Of a stretch of 64,000 nucleotides of DNA, positions 1 to 8,614 are shown piece by piece; the stretch's first letter is position 1, and each line of letters starts with the position of its first letter. Location of the stretch: contig JAEUHC010000019.1 in assembly GCA_016794785.1 (NCBI GenBank), positions 434,001 through 498,000 on the forward strand, given 5' to 3'. The DNA comes from Opitutaceae bacterium (lineage in GTDB: Bacteria; Verrucomicrobiota; Verrucomicrobiia; Opitutales; Opitutaceae). The position numbers and the translations under genes are program-made. Under the pieces are notes generated by a model. That model had not been told where the DNA came from, made no database searches, and saw nothing but the letters and a program-made list of their open reading frames with translations.

Positions 1-2307
1 GGTATACCACGCGGCGCGGGCGATGAGATCCTCGCGGAGGTTGTAGCTCACGTTGACGCTCGGGAAGAGGCGGAGGTATTCCTTCTCGGCGTCGAGCCCG
101 CGATCCAGGAACGTCAGTTGCGAATACTCGAGCGAGTTGGTGTTGGTGTGGATCAGCAGCGGGCGGCCGTTGGCGCCCAGGATGGGGCGGCCCTGCGCGT
201 CGCGCTGCAGGTTGCGGTTGGGATCGGTGAGGGGACCCTGGGCCTCGATGTTGGTCTGCTCGACGCGGAGGCCGGTGACGACCTTGAGGCGGTTTTCGAA
301 CAGACCGAGATCGCCGCGCACGTAGGCGGCGGAGACGAGTTCCTTGGCGAACTTGGAGAGATTGACGGAGCTGCGGTAGCTCGTGTTGGCGTTGGTGGTC
401 CAGTGCGTGGGGTTGGCGACGAAGTGCTCGTAGAGCTTCTCGCTGCTGATGCCCTGGAAAGCCGGGAATCCGTAGGGGGCGACGCGGCTGGAGTAGCTCG
501 GGTCGAGGAAGGGTGCGGCGCGGTCGTCGCTCGTGGGGGTGAGGGTGGTGCTGCCGACGCGGTCGGCGCCGACGAACTGGTAGGTGGGGTTGCTCACGCG
601 CTGGTCGCGGGCGGCCTGGCGAAAGTCGAGGCCGGTGCGGAGCGAGAGCGGGACTGCGCCGTGGAAATCACGGCGGAGGTTGGCGTAAAGGGTGCGTTTG
701 GTGTCGTCGGTCGTGCGGGTGTTGCCCGTGGCCTGGGTGACGACGTAGTTGGAAAGCGAATAAGGATCGACGGGCGCTCCGGCGGCGTCGGTGACCGTGA
801 CGGCGCGCGGACGGAGGTAGAAGATGTCGTCGAACGCGATCGTGAGGCCGCCGCGGCGCGCGGTGGTGCCGTCGAAGAAGCCGGACTCGGTGTTGCGGTT
901 GCGGTTGCTCGCGCGGGAGTAGGCGAAGCCGGCGTCGGCCTTCCACACCCGGCCGTCGTGGCGCCAGATGATCGACGGCATGTAGGTCCAGTTGGTGCGA
1001 TCGTTGCCGGCGGTGACGAGCTGGGTGAAGCCCTGGCCGGCGGCGCCGCGCGTGGAGGTGGTCGTGAAGTCGCCGGCGTTGACGCGTCCGGTGTCGAAGG
1101 TGAGGCGGTTGTGGTTGATGAGGACGTCGAAGGTGGAGAACGTGAACGAGAACGAGAGACGGTCGATGGGCGTGAGCTTGTAGTCGGTGGTGAAGCCGAA
1201 CGAGCTGCGCTTGGTCTCCTTGCCGCTGTTGGTGACCATGAAGGACGAGAGGTAGGGCCGGTCGAACGAGGTGGCGGCGAAGTTGGCGTTGGTCGGCGAC
1301 TGCGTGCCGCGCCAGTTGAGCTGGATCTGAGGCTCGCCGGAGTATTGGCGGTTGAAGCCGGCGGAGAGCGTGAAGCCGAAGCGCTTGCTCACGGGCGCGA
1401 TGTAGGAGAGGTCCAGGCTCGGATGGATTTTCCGCGTGGGCTTGCGCGGGGCGGGCGTCTTTTTCCAGTCCTTGGCATTGTCGCGCATCATGAAATACGT
1501 GCTGAAGTTGAGCACGGGGCGCGTGCGCTCGAACGACGAGCGCGGCACGAGGTTGACGGAGCCGGCGAGCGCGTTGCCCTGCGACTCGGGCGTGGGGGAG
1601 AACGAGACCTCGATGCGCGAGAGGTTGTTGATCGAGACCTGGTCGAGGCCCACGGAGCGGTTGGTGCCGCCCGCGCCGCCGCCGACCGCGCTGGCGAGGC
1701 CGAAGCCGTCCAGCGTCACGGGCACGTAGTCGCCAGGCACGCCGTTGAGGGAGACGTCGCGGGCGTTGCCGCCGGCGTAGTCGATGTTCACGCCGGGCAT
1801 GAATTTCAGGAATTCGGCGACGTTGCCCTCGGCGATGTCGCCGAATTCGTCGGTCGCCACGACGTTCTTCATGTTGGGCGCGTAGCGCTGCTCGTTGATC
1901 GCGAGCGCGGCGCCGCTCATCTCGCGCGAGGTGGCGACGACAAACTGATCGAGCTTCACCACCTGCCCGGCCGGCGCTGTGCCCTGAGGCGTGAGCTCAA
2001 AATCGCGCGCCGCGGTCTGCCCAGCGGCGATTACAACCTCCGCGGTGGCGGGCGGGAAGCCGCTGAACGTCACGCGCACGCGCGCCGTCCCGGCGGGCAC
2101 GCCGCCGAGGCGGTAGTAGCCGTCGCTGTCGGAAAATGTCTCGAGCACGGTGCCCTCGATCGTGAGGCGGGCGCGCTCGACCACGCCACCGGTGGCGGGA
2201 TTGGTCACGCGGCCCTCGAGGGTGCCGGTGGCGGTCTGGGCATGGAGCGCAGAGCCGAGTGTCAGGCAGGCGAGCAGGCGGAAGCAGAGGCGGGCAAGGT
2301 TGGTCAT
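1..2307 (-). CDS. TonB-dependent receptor, 3' end outside window
   Basis: Outer-membrane receptor of the TonB-dependent family; the frame is open from an ATG at 2305-2307 down to base 1, so 769 codons are visible and the C-terminal part of the barrel is missing. The first ~23 residues are a signal peptide (hydrophobic stretch ending LHAQ). Residues ~25-105 resemble a carboxypeptidase-regulatory-like (beta-sandwich) domain, followed by a TonB-box-like stretch (LDQFVVATSRE) and a plug with DIAEGNVAEFLKFMPGV and a VSLNGVPGDYVPVTLDGF-type segment. Receptors with this extra N-terminal domain are frequent in Verrucomicrobiota; many import glycans or siderophores, but the substrate cannot be read from sequence. 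No inner-membrane transporter lies next to it here. Confidence 0.9.
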   Translation of the reverse strand, partial: MTNLARLCFRLLACLTLGSALHAQTATGTLEGRVTNPATGGVVERARLTIEGTVLETFSDSDGYYRLGGVPAGTARVRVTFSGFPPATAEVVIAAGQTAARDFELTPQGTAPAGQVVKLDQFVVATSREMSGAALAINEQRYAPNMKNVVATDEFGDIAEGNVAEFLKFMPGVNIDYAGGNARDVSLNGVPGDYVPVTLDGFGLASAVGGGAGGTNRSVGLDQVSINNLSRIEVSFSPTPESQGNALAGSVNLVPRSSFERTRPVLNFSTYFMMRDNAKDWKKTPAPRKPTRKIHPSLDLSYIAPVSKRFGFTLSAGFNRQYSGEPQIQLNWRGTQSPTNANFAATSFDRPYLSSFMVTNSGKETKRSSFGFTTDYKLTPIDRLSFSFTFSTFDVLINHNRLTFDTGRVNAGDFTTTSTRGAAGQGFTQLVTAGNDRTNWTYMPSIIWRHDGRVWKADAGFAYSRASNRNRNTESGFFDGTTARRGGLTIAFDDIFYLRPRAVTVTDAAGAPVDPYSLSNYVVTQATGNTRTTDDTKRTLYANLRRDFHGAVPLSLRTGLDFRQAARDQRVSNPTYQFVGADRVGSTTLTPTSDDRAAPFLDPSYSSRVAPYGFPAFQGISSEKLYEHFVANPTHWTTNANTSYRSSVNLSKFAKELVSAAYVRGDLGLFENRLKVVTGLRVEQTNIEAQGPLTDPNRNLQRDAQGRPILGANGRPLLIHTNTNSLEYSQLTFLDRGLDAEKEYLRLFPSVNVSYNLREDLIARAAWYT

Positions 2308-2405
2308 GGGGTCGGGAGGGTTTGAGGTCATGAGGATCGGACCACGATCCTCGCGACGACCATGCGCGCGGGGTGCACGCCGGCTCAAGCGCGGATTTCG
2401 CGCGC

Positions 2406-4661
2406 TCAGGGCAGCTCGTAGATCTCGACCAAGGCCTCGCCGGTGCCGCCGTCGGCACCCTTGACCTGGACGGTGTAGGAACCGGTCGCGAGTGTGGTGA
2501 TGAGCGCCGCGTCGCGGCTGCCGGCATCCAGCGGAAAAGCGCCGACCATGGAGAAGGCGCCGGCGAGGGTGGAGGTCCAGTTGTCGTTCTCGGCGATCTT
2601 GGCGCCCGTGGACGAGTAGAGCTCGAGCTTCGGATCGGCGAGCGTGCCGGGGACGCCAAAGGCGGCGAGCTTCGGGCCGACCGCGCGGATCACGAGCTGC
2701 TTCATGCCGGAACCGGCGAGGCTGAAGCCCGCGATCAGGATGTCGTCGCCGGTGCCGACCTGGTTGCGCGCCGAAAGGTTGATCAGGCGCGGCGAGTTGC
2801 CGGTGCCGGTGTCGTAGGCCTCGACCAAGACGATGCCCGCGCCCGTGCCGCGCACCTGGATGGACCGCGGTCCCTCCATGCCTTCGACGAAACCCGCATC
2901 GCGGCTGCCCGGGGTGAAGGCAAAGGCCCCCACACCCGCGGCCGTCGCGGCCAAGGTCGCAGGCCAGTCATCGTTTTCGAGGATCCGGGTGTTGCCGTTG
3001 TAAAGTTCGAGGCGCGGATCGGTCATGGCCGAGGTGAGTCCGAAGGCCGCGAGCGCCGGACCCGCGGCTCGCACGAGGACGTTGCGCCAGCCGCCGCTGA
3101 CAACGACGCCGACGATCATCGTCTGGCCTGCGGCCAGCGAGGTGCGCACGGAGAGATTTGAGAGCCGCGAACCCGCGCCCGTCATCGCCGGCGGCGGATC
3201 GGCCGCGCCGGGGCTGCCGTGGACCGCGGTGGAGGCGCGCCAGGAGCTGCGCGCCGCCCAATCCTTGGCGGAGGTGGTCTCGACGGAATTGAGGACAAGG
3301 GAGTGGCCGGCGCCTGAGGCCGTGGGATACCAGGTCGGCTCGTAGCGGAAACGCAGGATGTGCACCCGCCACGGCGCGGGCAGCGTGAGGGCGATGGTTT
3401 CCCCGGAGTTGTCGAGCGCACCGTTGAATTCGCCCGGCGCGAGGGCCGCGGCGGCGCCGGGGTAGCGCGCGAGGAAGTGCGTGCGTTTGTCGGCCACGAC
3501 GATGTAGGCCCCGCCTGCGAGCGTCGTGCCGGGGGGGAAGGTGTAAACCAAGCCGTTGGTGAACCGCACGCCGCTGAGATCGAGCGCGGTCTCGCCAGTG
3601 TTGTGGAGCTCGATGAACTCGTGATCGCTCGATCCGCCGGACAAGGCGGGCTGATACATGATTTCCGTGATGCGCAGCTTGTCGAGGAGGCGGCGGTATG
3701 CGGGCGGGAGCGGCGTGTCGTTGGGCAGGCCGGGGGTGGGGACGTCGTAGGTGGCGAGGGTGGCGCCGCCATCGGGACTGCGTCCGCCGGACTTGTCGTT
3801 GGCTTGCTGGCTGATCGTCACTTGATCGATTTGCTCGTTGTTTTCACCGAGGAGCGAGACCACTTCGAAGTCACCATCGAGGCCGAACACGAAGTCCGCG
3901 CCATAGAGAGGCAGGAAACCGGCGCCGCCGATGAAGCTGAGCTTTGGAAAAACAAAGCGGGTGGGCCGCGCGAGGTCGTCCGTCAGGCGCACCCCGCCGA
4001 TCGCGGCGGGCTGCGCGGTGGGGTTGAAGAGCTCGATCATGTCATGGTCGAGGCGGAAGGTGATCTTCCCGGCCCATTCGTTGAGCCGGACGGCTGCGAT
4101 GGGGCCGAGCGGGACGGGGCTGGCGTTGGCTGCGCTGGAGGTCGGCACCGTGAGCGCCCACGTGCCCGCGTCCGCACCCGTGCGCGAAATCGAGAAGTCG
4201 GGAATCTGGAAACCGAACTCGATCGAATCGAGGAGCGTGCCGCCGTTGGCCTGCGAATCGAGCAGGCGGACCTGGTCACCCTCGGCATCGAGCGCGAAGC
4301 CGGTGTGCAGCCCGGGCGCGGTTGTCGCGAGTTCGGCGAAGATCACCAGGTAGCCGCCGGCCGGAATCGAGGTGCCCGCGGGAAACACGAATTTGCGGGG
4401 CAGGAGCGGATCGTCCGTGAGGCTTTTGCCGCCGAGGTCGATGGCGGTCGTCCCCGCGTTGTGCAGCTCAATGAAGTCGGGAAAGGTCCCGGCATGGGCG
4501 AGGCGCGTGTTCCAGGCGAGCACCTCGTTGATGCGCAGGGCGGGCGTGCCGGAGGCAGGCAGCGTGGGGCTGCTCGTCGGCGCCGCCGAGGCGGTGCCCA
4601 CGAACAACGCGGCGGCCAGCTGGAGAGGCCGTGCGAACGGCATGTGCACGCGGAGTGACAT
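2406..4661 (-). CDS. Secreted lamin-tail-domain protein with duplicated C-terminal domain
   Basis: Large exported protein of about 750 residues. After a signal peptide (hydrophobic PLQLAAALFVGTASA) there are three lamin-tail (LTD) domains, each marked by an xxINE/LNE/ITE start, a (D/E)FIELHN or MIELFN strand and a later LTDD/FTNG strand; they begin near residues 42, 190 and 330 of this start. The last ~250 residues are two copies of a ~125-residue beta-rich unit with RNLxVRAxGPxLAAFG, DPxLELY and ENDxW signatures. LTD domains are thought to act in adhesion or anchoring of secreted enzymes; no catalytic domain is visible. The start is uncertain: ATGs at 4679, 4661 and 4643 all keep the signal peptide, and the frame is open to a TTG at 4688. 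It is divergent from the receiver gene. Confidence 0.8.
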   Translation of the reverse strand: MSLRVHMPFARPLQLAAALFVGTASAAPTSSPTLPASGTPALRINEVLAWNTRLAHAGTFPDFIELHNAGTTAIDLGGKSLTDDPLLPRKFVFPAGTSIPAGGYLVIFAELATTAPGLHTGFALDAEGDQVRLLDSQANGGTLLDSIEFGFQIPDFSISRTGADAGTWALTVPTSSAANASPVPLGPIAAVRLNEWAGKITFRLDHDMIELFNPTAQPAAIGGVRLTDDLARPTRFVFPKLSFIGGAGFLPLYGADFVFGLDGDFEVVSLLGENNEQIDQVTISQQANDKSGGRSPDGGATLATYDVPTPGLPNDTPLPPAYRRLLDKLRITEIMYQPALSGGSSDHEFIELHNTGETALDLSGVRFTNGLVYTFPPGTTLAGGAYIVVADKRTHFLARYPGAAAALAPGEFNGALDNSGETIALTLPAPWRVHILRFRYEPTWYPTASGAGHSLVLNSVETTSAKDWAARSSWRASTAVHGSPGAADPPPAMTGAGSRLSNLSVRTSLAAGQTMIVGVVVSGGWRNVLVRAAGPALAAFGLTSAMTDPRLELYNGNTRILENDDWPATLAATAAGVGAFAFTPGSRDAGFVEGMEGPRSIQVRGTGAGIVLVEAYDTGTGNSPRLINLSARNQVGTGDDILIAGFSLAGSGMKQLVIRAVGPKLAAFGVPGTLADPKLELYSSTGAKIAENDNWTSTLAGAFSMVGAFPLDAGSRDAALITTLATGSYTVQVKGADGGTGEALVEIYELP

Positions 4662-4723
4662 GGTGTGGATCATTGACATCGGTTCCAACCCCCGTGACTA
4701 CAGGGGAAAGAGACTGAATATTT

Positions 4724-5245
4724 ATGAGCCGGCGAGGTCATTCCGGGGTGGACGAAGGGACGGGCGACGCCTTCCTTGCGGATGTGAGTGAAACGAAATC
4801 GTTGAACGGCGCCGCCCCGCGCCCGCCGGAGGTTCAAAAGACTTTGCTCGTGGTCGATGACGAGCGCTCGGTGCGCGAGACCTTGCGGCTGCTGCTGGAT
4901 CGCCGCGGCTATCGCGTGCTGGTGGCCGACAACGGCGTGGATGCGCTCGCGCTCGCCGCCACCCATCGCGTCGATGGCGCCATGGTCGATGTCCACATGC
5001 TCGGGGTGGATGGCGTCACCGTGTGCCGCACCCTGCGGGCGCAGGCCGCGGCGGCGGGCCACGAGTTTCCGGTGTGGCTGATGTCAGGCGCGCGTTCCAC
5101 GGACGTCATCAAGGCCGGTCTGGCCGCGGGCGCGGTTGAGGTGATTGGCAAACCGTTCAACCTCGCCCAGCTCTTTGCCATGCTGGGCGCGCATTTTAAT
5201 CCGACTCCCGTTGGACCGGGGCCGGCGGAGAACCGTCCGACCTGA
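4724..5245 (+). CDS. Single-domain response regulator (receiver only)
   Basis: A CheY-like receiver domain with an unusual ~38-residue N-terminal extension. Acidic pocket D45-D46 (VVDDE), phospho-acceptor D89 (MVDVHM), switch serine S121 (MSG) and conserved K143 (GKPF) are all in place, so phosphorylation is expected. No output domain follows; the protein ends about 15 residues after the last receiver helix. No histidine kinase is nearby, so the partner is unknown. A GTG at codon 21 is an alternative start that would remove most of the extension. Confidence 0.85.
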   Translation: MSRRGHSGVDEGTGDAFLADVSETKSLNGAAPRPPEVQKTLLVVDDERSVRETLRLLLDRRGYRVLVADNGVDALALAATHRVDGAMVDVHMLGVDGVTVCRTLRAQAAAAGHEFPVWLMSGARSTDVIKAGLAAGAVEVIGKPFNLAQLFAMLGAHFNPTPVGPGPAENRPT

Positions 5246-5285
5246 ACGTCGCTGGACGAACCACGAATCGTGTGCAGGGTGCCCG

Positions 5286-6245
5286 ATGCAGCTAACCGGA
5301 TTCCATCATCTCACCGCCGTCACCGCCGACGCGGCGCGCAACCACGCCTTCTACACGCAGACGCTTGGGCTGCGGCTGGTGAAGAAGACCGTCAACCAGG
5401 ACGATGTGTCGGCCTATCACCTCTTCTATGCCGATGGGGTCGCCTCGCCGGGCAGCGACATCACTTTCTTCGACTGGCCGGCGAAGCGCGAGCGCCGCGG
5501 CACGCGGAGCGTGGTGCGCACGGGCCTGCGGGTCGCGACCGAGGCGAGCCTCGAGTGGTGGCGGTCGCGCTTCGAGATGCTCAAGGTCGCGCACGCTCCC
5601 ATCACGCAGCGCGGCGGCCGCGCCGTGCTCGATTTCGAGGATCCCGAAGGCCAGCGGCTCGCGCTCACCGTCGATGACACGGCGGTCATCCCCCACCGGT
5701 GGAAGAAAAGCCCCGTGCGCGCGGAGCACCAGATCATCGGGCTTGGCCCGATCGCGATGAGCGTGCCTGAGCTGGCGCCGACCGAGCGCGTGCTCACTGC
5801 GGTGCTGAATATGAAACGAACGGCCGGCTATGCCTGGAACCAGGGTGGCGCCGAGCGAGAGACACACGTGTTCCAGATGAGCGGCGAGGGACCGCAGGCC
5901 GAGCTGCACGTTGTGGTCGAACCGGACGCGGCGCCGGCGGGGCCTGGCGCCGGCGGTGTGCACCACGTCGCGTTTCGCACCCCGAGCCGCGAGACCTCCG
6001 ACGCCTGGGCCGCGCGTCTGGCTGAAATTGGGTTGCCCTCCAGCGGGCCGATAGACCGCTTCTATTTTCGCAGCCTCTATTTTCGCGAACCTGGCGGCGT
6101 GCTCTTCGAGATCGCGACGGACGGACCGGGCTTCGCGGCCGACGAGCCGCTCGATGAACTCGGCGAGAAGCTGGCGCTGCCGCCATTCCTCGAGCCGCGC
6201 CGCGCCGAGATCGAGCGGGGGCTGAAGCCGCTCGTGACCAAATAA
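5286..6245 (+). CDS. VOC-family ring-cleaving dioxygenase-like protein
   Basis: About 319 residues with two glyoxalase/bleomycin-resistance/dioxygenase (VOC) modules. Module one opens with GFHHLTAVTAD and module two with GVHHVAFRT; a glutamate in LFEIATDGPGF near the C-terminus matches the usual third metal ligand. Length and motif order resemble the MhqO/LinE-like 'ring-cleaving dioxygenase' group, members of which act on hydroquinones or related phenolics in other bacteria. The start is the ATG at 5286, placed right at the VOC motif; the open frame upstream has no family similarity. It follows the receiver gene by 40 bases and may be co-transcribed. The substrate is inferred only. Confidence 0.82.
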   Translation: MQLTGFHHLTAVTADAARNHAFYTQTLGLRLVKKTVNQDDVSAYHLFYADGVASPGSDITFFDWPAKRERRGTRSVVRTGLRVATEASLEWWRSRFEMLKVAHAPITQRGGRAVLDFEDPEGQRLALTVDDTAVIPHRWKKSPVRAEHQIIGLGPIAMSVPELAPTERVLTAVLNMKRTAGYAWNQGGAERETHVFQMSGEGPQAELHVVVEPDAAPAGPGAGGVHHVAFRTPSRETSDAWAARLAEIGLPSSGPIDRFYFRSLYFREPGGVLFEIATDGPGFAADEPLDELGEKLALPPFLEPRRAEIERGLKPLVTK

Positions 6246-6250
6246 GGGCG

Positions 6251-7666
6251 TCAGTCCGCCGGCACGAGCCGCGCGATGCGGCCCGGGGCGTTGAGCGCGA
6301 CGTAGATCAGGCCGTCGGGCCCGACGGTGACGTCGCGCACGCGGCCCTGGTCGGCAAAGAGCACCTCCTGGTGCGTCACGCGATCGCCGTCGGTTGTGAT
6401 CCGGCGGAGCTGCCGCCCGAAAAGCCCGCAGACCAGAAGATCGTTTTTCCAATGGGGAAACCGCGGCGTCGTGCAGAACTCGATCGCCGCAGGCGCGATG
6501 CCCGGCGACCAATGGACGATCGGCTGCTCGGTGCCCGGGTGGGAGGTGCCGCCGATTTTCTCGCGGAACTGCACCTGGCCCCACGAGGCGAGAGGCCAGC
6601 CGTAGTTCTTGCCGGGCTCGATGCGGTTGAGCTCGTCGCCGTTGCGCGGGCCGTGCTCGGTGGACCAGAGCTTGCCGGTCACCGGGTGATATTGGAGACC
6701 CTGCGGATGCCGGTGGCCGTAACTCCAGATGGTCGGCCACGCACCGGCTTGCTTGACGAAGGGATTATCGGGCGGCGTGGTGCCGTCGTCCTTGATGCGG
6801 TGGATTTTCCCGAGGGGATTCGTGAGGTCCTGCGAGTCGGTGGCGGTGCCACGTTCGCCAATGGTGAAGAAGAGGCAGCCGTCCTTGTCCCAGAGGAAGC
6901 GGCAGCCGTAGTGGCTCGTGTCGCGGTAGTAGAATTTCTGGGGCGCGCGGAAAATCAGCTCCTGATCAACCCACGCGCCGGCCCGCACGCGGCCGCGCAC
7001 GATCACGGTCATGCTCGTGGCGGGATTCTCGCCTTCCTCGCTGTAGCCGAGATAGAGCCAGCCGTTTCTTGCGTAGTCGGGATGCGCGATGAGGTCGAGG
7101 TAGCCGCCGTCCTGCTTCACGAGCGGCTTCGGGGTGTTGCGGATCGGGTTGGGGTCCAGTTTTCCGTCCTTGGCGATCGTGCGGATCACGCCCACGCGGT
7201 CGCTCACGAGCATGGTGCCGTCGGGCAGGAAGGTGATGCCCCAGGGCGTGTCGAGACCGTCGGCCACGGTCTCGAGGCGGAAGGTGTGGCGTTCGCTCTT
7301 GAACGTCGCGCTCGCCGGCATCCCGCCGGGTTTCAGGATGCGGCCGAACGCATAGTCGCGCGACTGCTTGCGGATGTGGGCGACCATCGCCGTCTGCTCC
7401 TCGGGGCTCAGGATGGCGGCGTAGCCGACCATGCCGGTCTGCGGAAACCCGTCGCGGATCGCGCGGAGGAGGCTTGCTTCGTCGTTGCCGTGCTTGAGTG
7501 CGTCGGTGAGGAGATTGGGCGCGGTGCCGCCGGTGAGGTTTGTCCCGTGGCAGCCGGCGCAGAGGGTCGTGACGAGTGTCGCGGGATCACGCGGGGCTTC
7601 GGCGGCGAGCAACGTGCCGGCGACAACCATGGAAACGGGAAGCAGGGCGAAGGGGACGGGGCGCAT
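6251..7666 (-). CDS. Cytochrome c / PQQ-type aldose (sorbosone) dehydrogenase
   Basis: An exported oxidoreductase of 471 residues. A signal peptide (MRPVPFALLPVSMVVAGTLLAAEA) is followed by a small class I cytochrome c domain with CAGCH heme-binding site (C36, C39, H40) and an axial-ligand candidate in the TGMVGY segment. From ~residue 127 on, a six-bladed propeller typical of soluble glucose/sorbosone dehydrogenases begins (LDTPWGITFLPDGTMLVSDR) with SYGHRHPQGL and WSTEHGPRNGDE blades characteristic of YliI-like aldose sugar dehydrogenases. The expected role is periplasmic sugar oxidation passing electrons to the attached heme. It converges on the dioxygenase with a five-base gap. Confidence 0.88.
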   Translation of the reverse strand: MRPVPFALLPVSMVVAGTLLAAEAPRDPATLVTTLCAGCHGTNLTGGTAPNLLTDALKHGNDEASLLRAIRDGFPQTGMVGYAAILSPEEQTAMVAHIRKQSRDYAFGRILKPGGMPASATFKSERHTFRLETVADGLDTPWGITFLPDGTMLVSDRVGVIRTIAKDGKLDPNPIRNTPKPLVKQDGGYLDLIAHPDYARNGWLYLGYSEEGENPATSMTVIVRGRVRAGAWVDQELIFRAPQKFYYRDTSHYGCRFLWDKDGCLFFTIGERGTATDSQDLTNPLGKIHRIKDDGTTPPDNPFVKQAGAWPTIWSYGHRHPQGLQYHPVTGKLWSTEHGPRNGDELNRIEPGKNYGWPLASWGQVQFREKIGGTSHPGTEQPIVHWSPGIAPAAIEFCTTPRFPHWKNDLLVCGLFGRQLRRITTDGDRVTHQEVLFADQGRVRDVTVGPDGLIYVALNAPGRIARLVPAD

Positions 7667-8241
7667 GGGTAAGGCAGGAGAACGTCGGGTGAGCAGAGGA
7701 GCAAATCCGATTTGACGGCGATGAACCTGGGATATCGGAACGCAACGTCCGCTCCCGCCCGCCCGAGGCGCGCCGCAGGGTGCTCTGGCGCACGCCGTCG
7801 CTCATGCGGACGGAGCTCAGCTGAACGGAAAACGCCTCGGTGCGAACCGCGGTATGGAGGCGGAAATCATCACATCAAGGCCACCGGGCAACGAGGCCTC
7901 GAAATAAAGCCACAGCTCGTTGGCGGCATCCTTCAGCCCGGGACCCACCCAGCTGAGCGAGGCACGTGCTGGGGGCGGGGCTTGAGTGCGAAGCGATATG
8001 GCGAGGGGGCGGCGTGGATCGAGCTGCTGGAATTTATCGACCGAGGAAGCGGCGAATATGCCGTCGTCCTCGCCGACGGCACCAAGCTCCGCCTCAGCCG
8101 CAGCTATCAGGAGCGCATTGCGGCGCTGTTGAAGCAGTCGCTGTGGGAGCCTTTGGTCGCCATTCGATCAGAATAAGCGGGAACAACGCGGGCATTCCGC
8201 CGAGGAGATTCAAACCCGTTGCGGCGCATCGGGTGCGGGAC
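7667..8241. other. Gene-poor interval with decayed sequence
   Basis: About 575 bases without an intact recognisable gene. It contains a LytTR fragment on plus (listed separately) and a protein-like open stretch on minus near 7817-7990 whose family I cannot name. The rest shows no RNA gene, terminator or operator that I can defend. Confidence 0.5.
8012..8176 (+). pseudogene. LytTR DNA-binding domain remnant
   Basis: The translated stretch beginning AAWIELLEFIDRGSGEYAV and continuing VLADGTKLRLSRSYQERI matches the last third of a LytTR DNA-binding domain: the 'dG..l.lSR.y.e.l' strand-turn-helix is clear. The N-terminal two thirds of LytTR (including the HRS(Y/A)xVN motif) and any receiver domain are absent; upstream codons in the same frame look like non-coding sequence. 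The frame is nominally open back to 7712 (ATG at 7721), but nothing there resembles a protein. Best read as the tail of a deleted LytTR response regulator. Confidence 0.6.
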
Positions 8242-8598
8242 TCAGGCTGGTGCTTGGTGGGTCTGAGATGCCTTCAGTGCGATCGTTTGCTCAAGCTCCT
8301 CCATGGACGTGAGGAATTCCTTCTGGAGATCGATGCCGTAGAGCTGGGCGAGGACCAATATGCTCCAGAGGCAGTCGGAAAGCTCGTGCGCCATTTTGCG
8401 GTCGAGATCCGGGATCTCGCGGAGGCCGCTCTTGGCCATGACGAGTTTCATCAAATCGCCGACGTCGCCTACAAACCCCTGCATGATCTCCTCCTTGGTC
8501 CACGGTCGGCCAGCCCGGGCTTTTTCGAGGTCGGCGAACCGCTCCCGCACGGCCATCGCGCGTTTGGTCAGCGCTGCGATGTCGGTGGGTGGGCTCAT
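8242..8598 (-). CDS. MazG-like nucleotide pyrophosphohydrolase
   Basis: A 118-residue all-alpha protein of the MazG/dUTPase-like NTP pyrophosphohydrolase superfamily. WTKEEIMQGFVGDVGDL (from residue 33) and HELSDCLWSIL (residues 71-81) carry the two acidic metal-binding patches; E72 and D75 form the second ExxD. The first patch is EExxQ rather than the canonical EExxE. Such enzymes hydrolyse nucleoside triphosphates to monophosphate plus pyrophosphate; the substrate is unknown. The ATG at 8596-8598 is preferred to an in-frame TTG two codons earlier. Confidence 0.8.
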   Translation of the reverse strand: MSPPTDIAALTKRAMAVRERFADLEKARAGRPWTKEEIMQGFVGDVGDLMKLVMAKSGLREIPDLDRKMAHELSDCLWSILVLAQLYGIDLQKEFLTSMEELEQTIALKASQTHQAPA

Positions 8599-8614
8599 GG
8601 GCAATTGTTTCAGG

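Noticed and set aside
118..2325. 735-codon plus-strand frame opposite the first TonB receptor
   Set aside because: Translation is a Gly/Val/Glu/Arg-rich shadow; the minus frame shows signal peptide, TonB box and plug motifs.
5145..5285. Longer N-terminus for the VOC dioxygenase
   Set aside because: The 47 upstream codons overlap the receiver gene in another frame and do not resemble the family.
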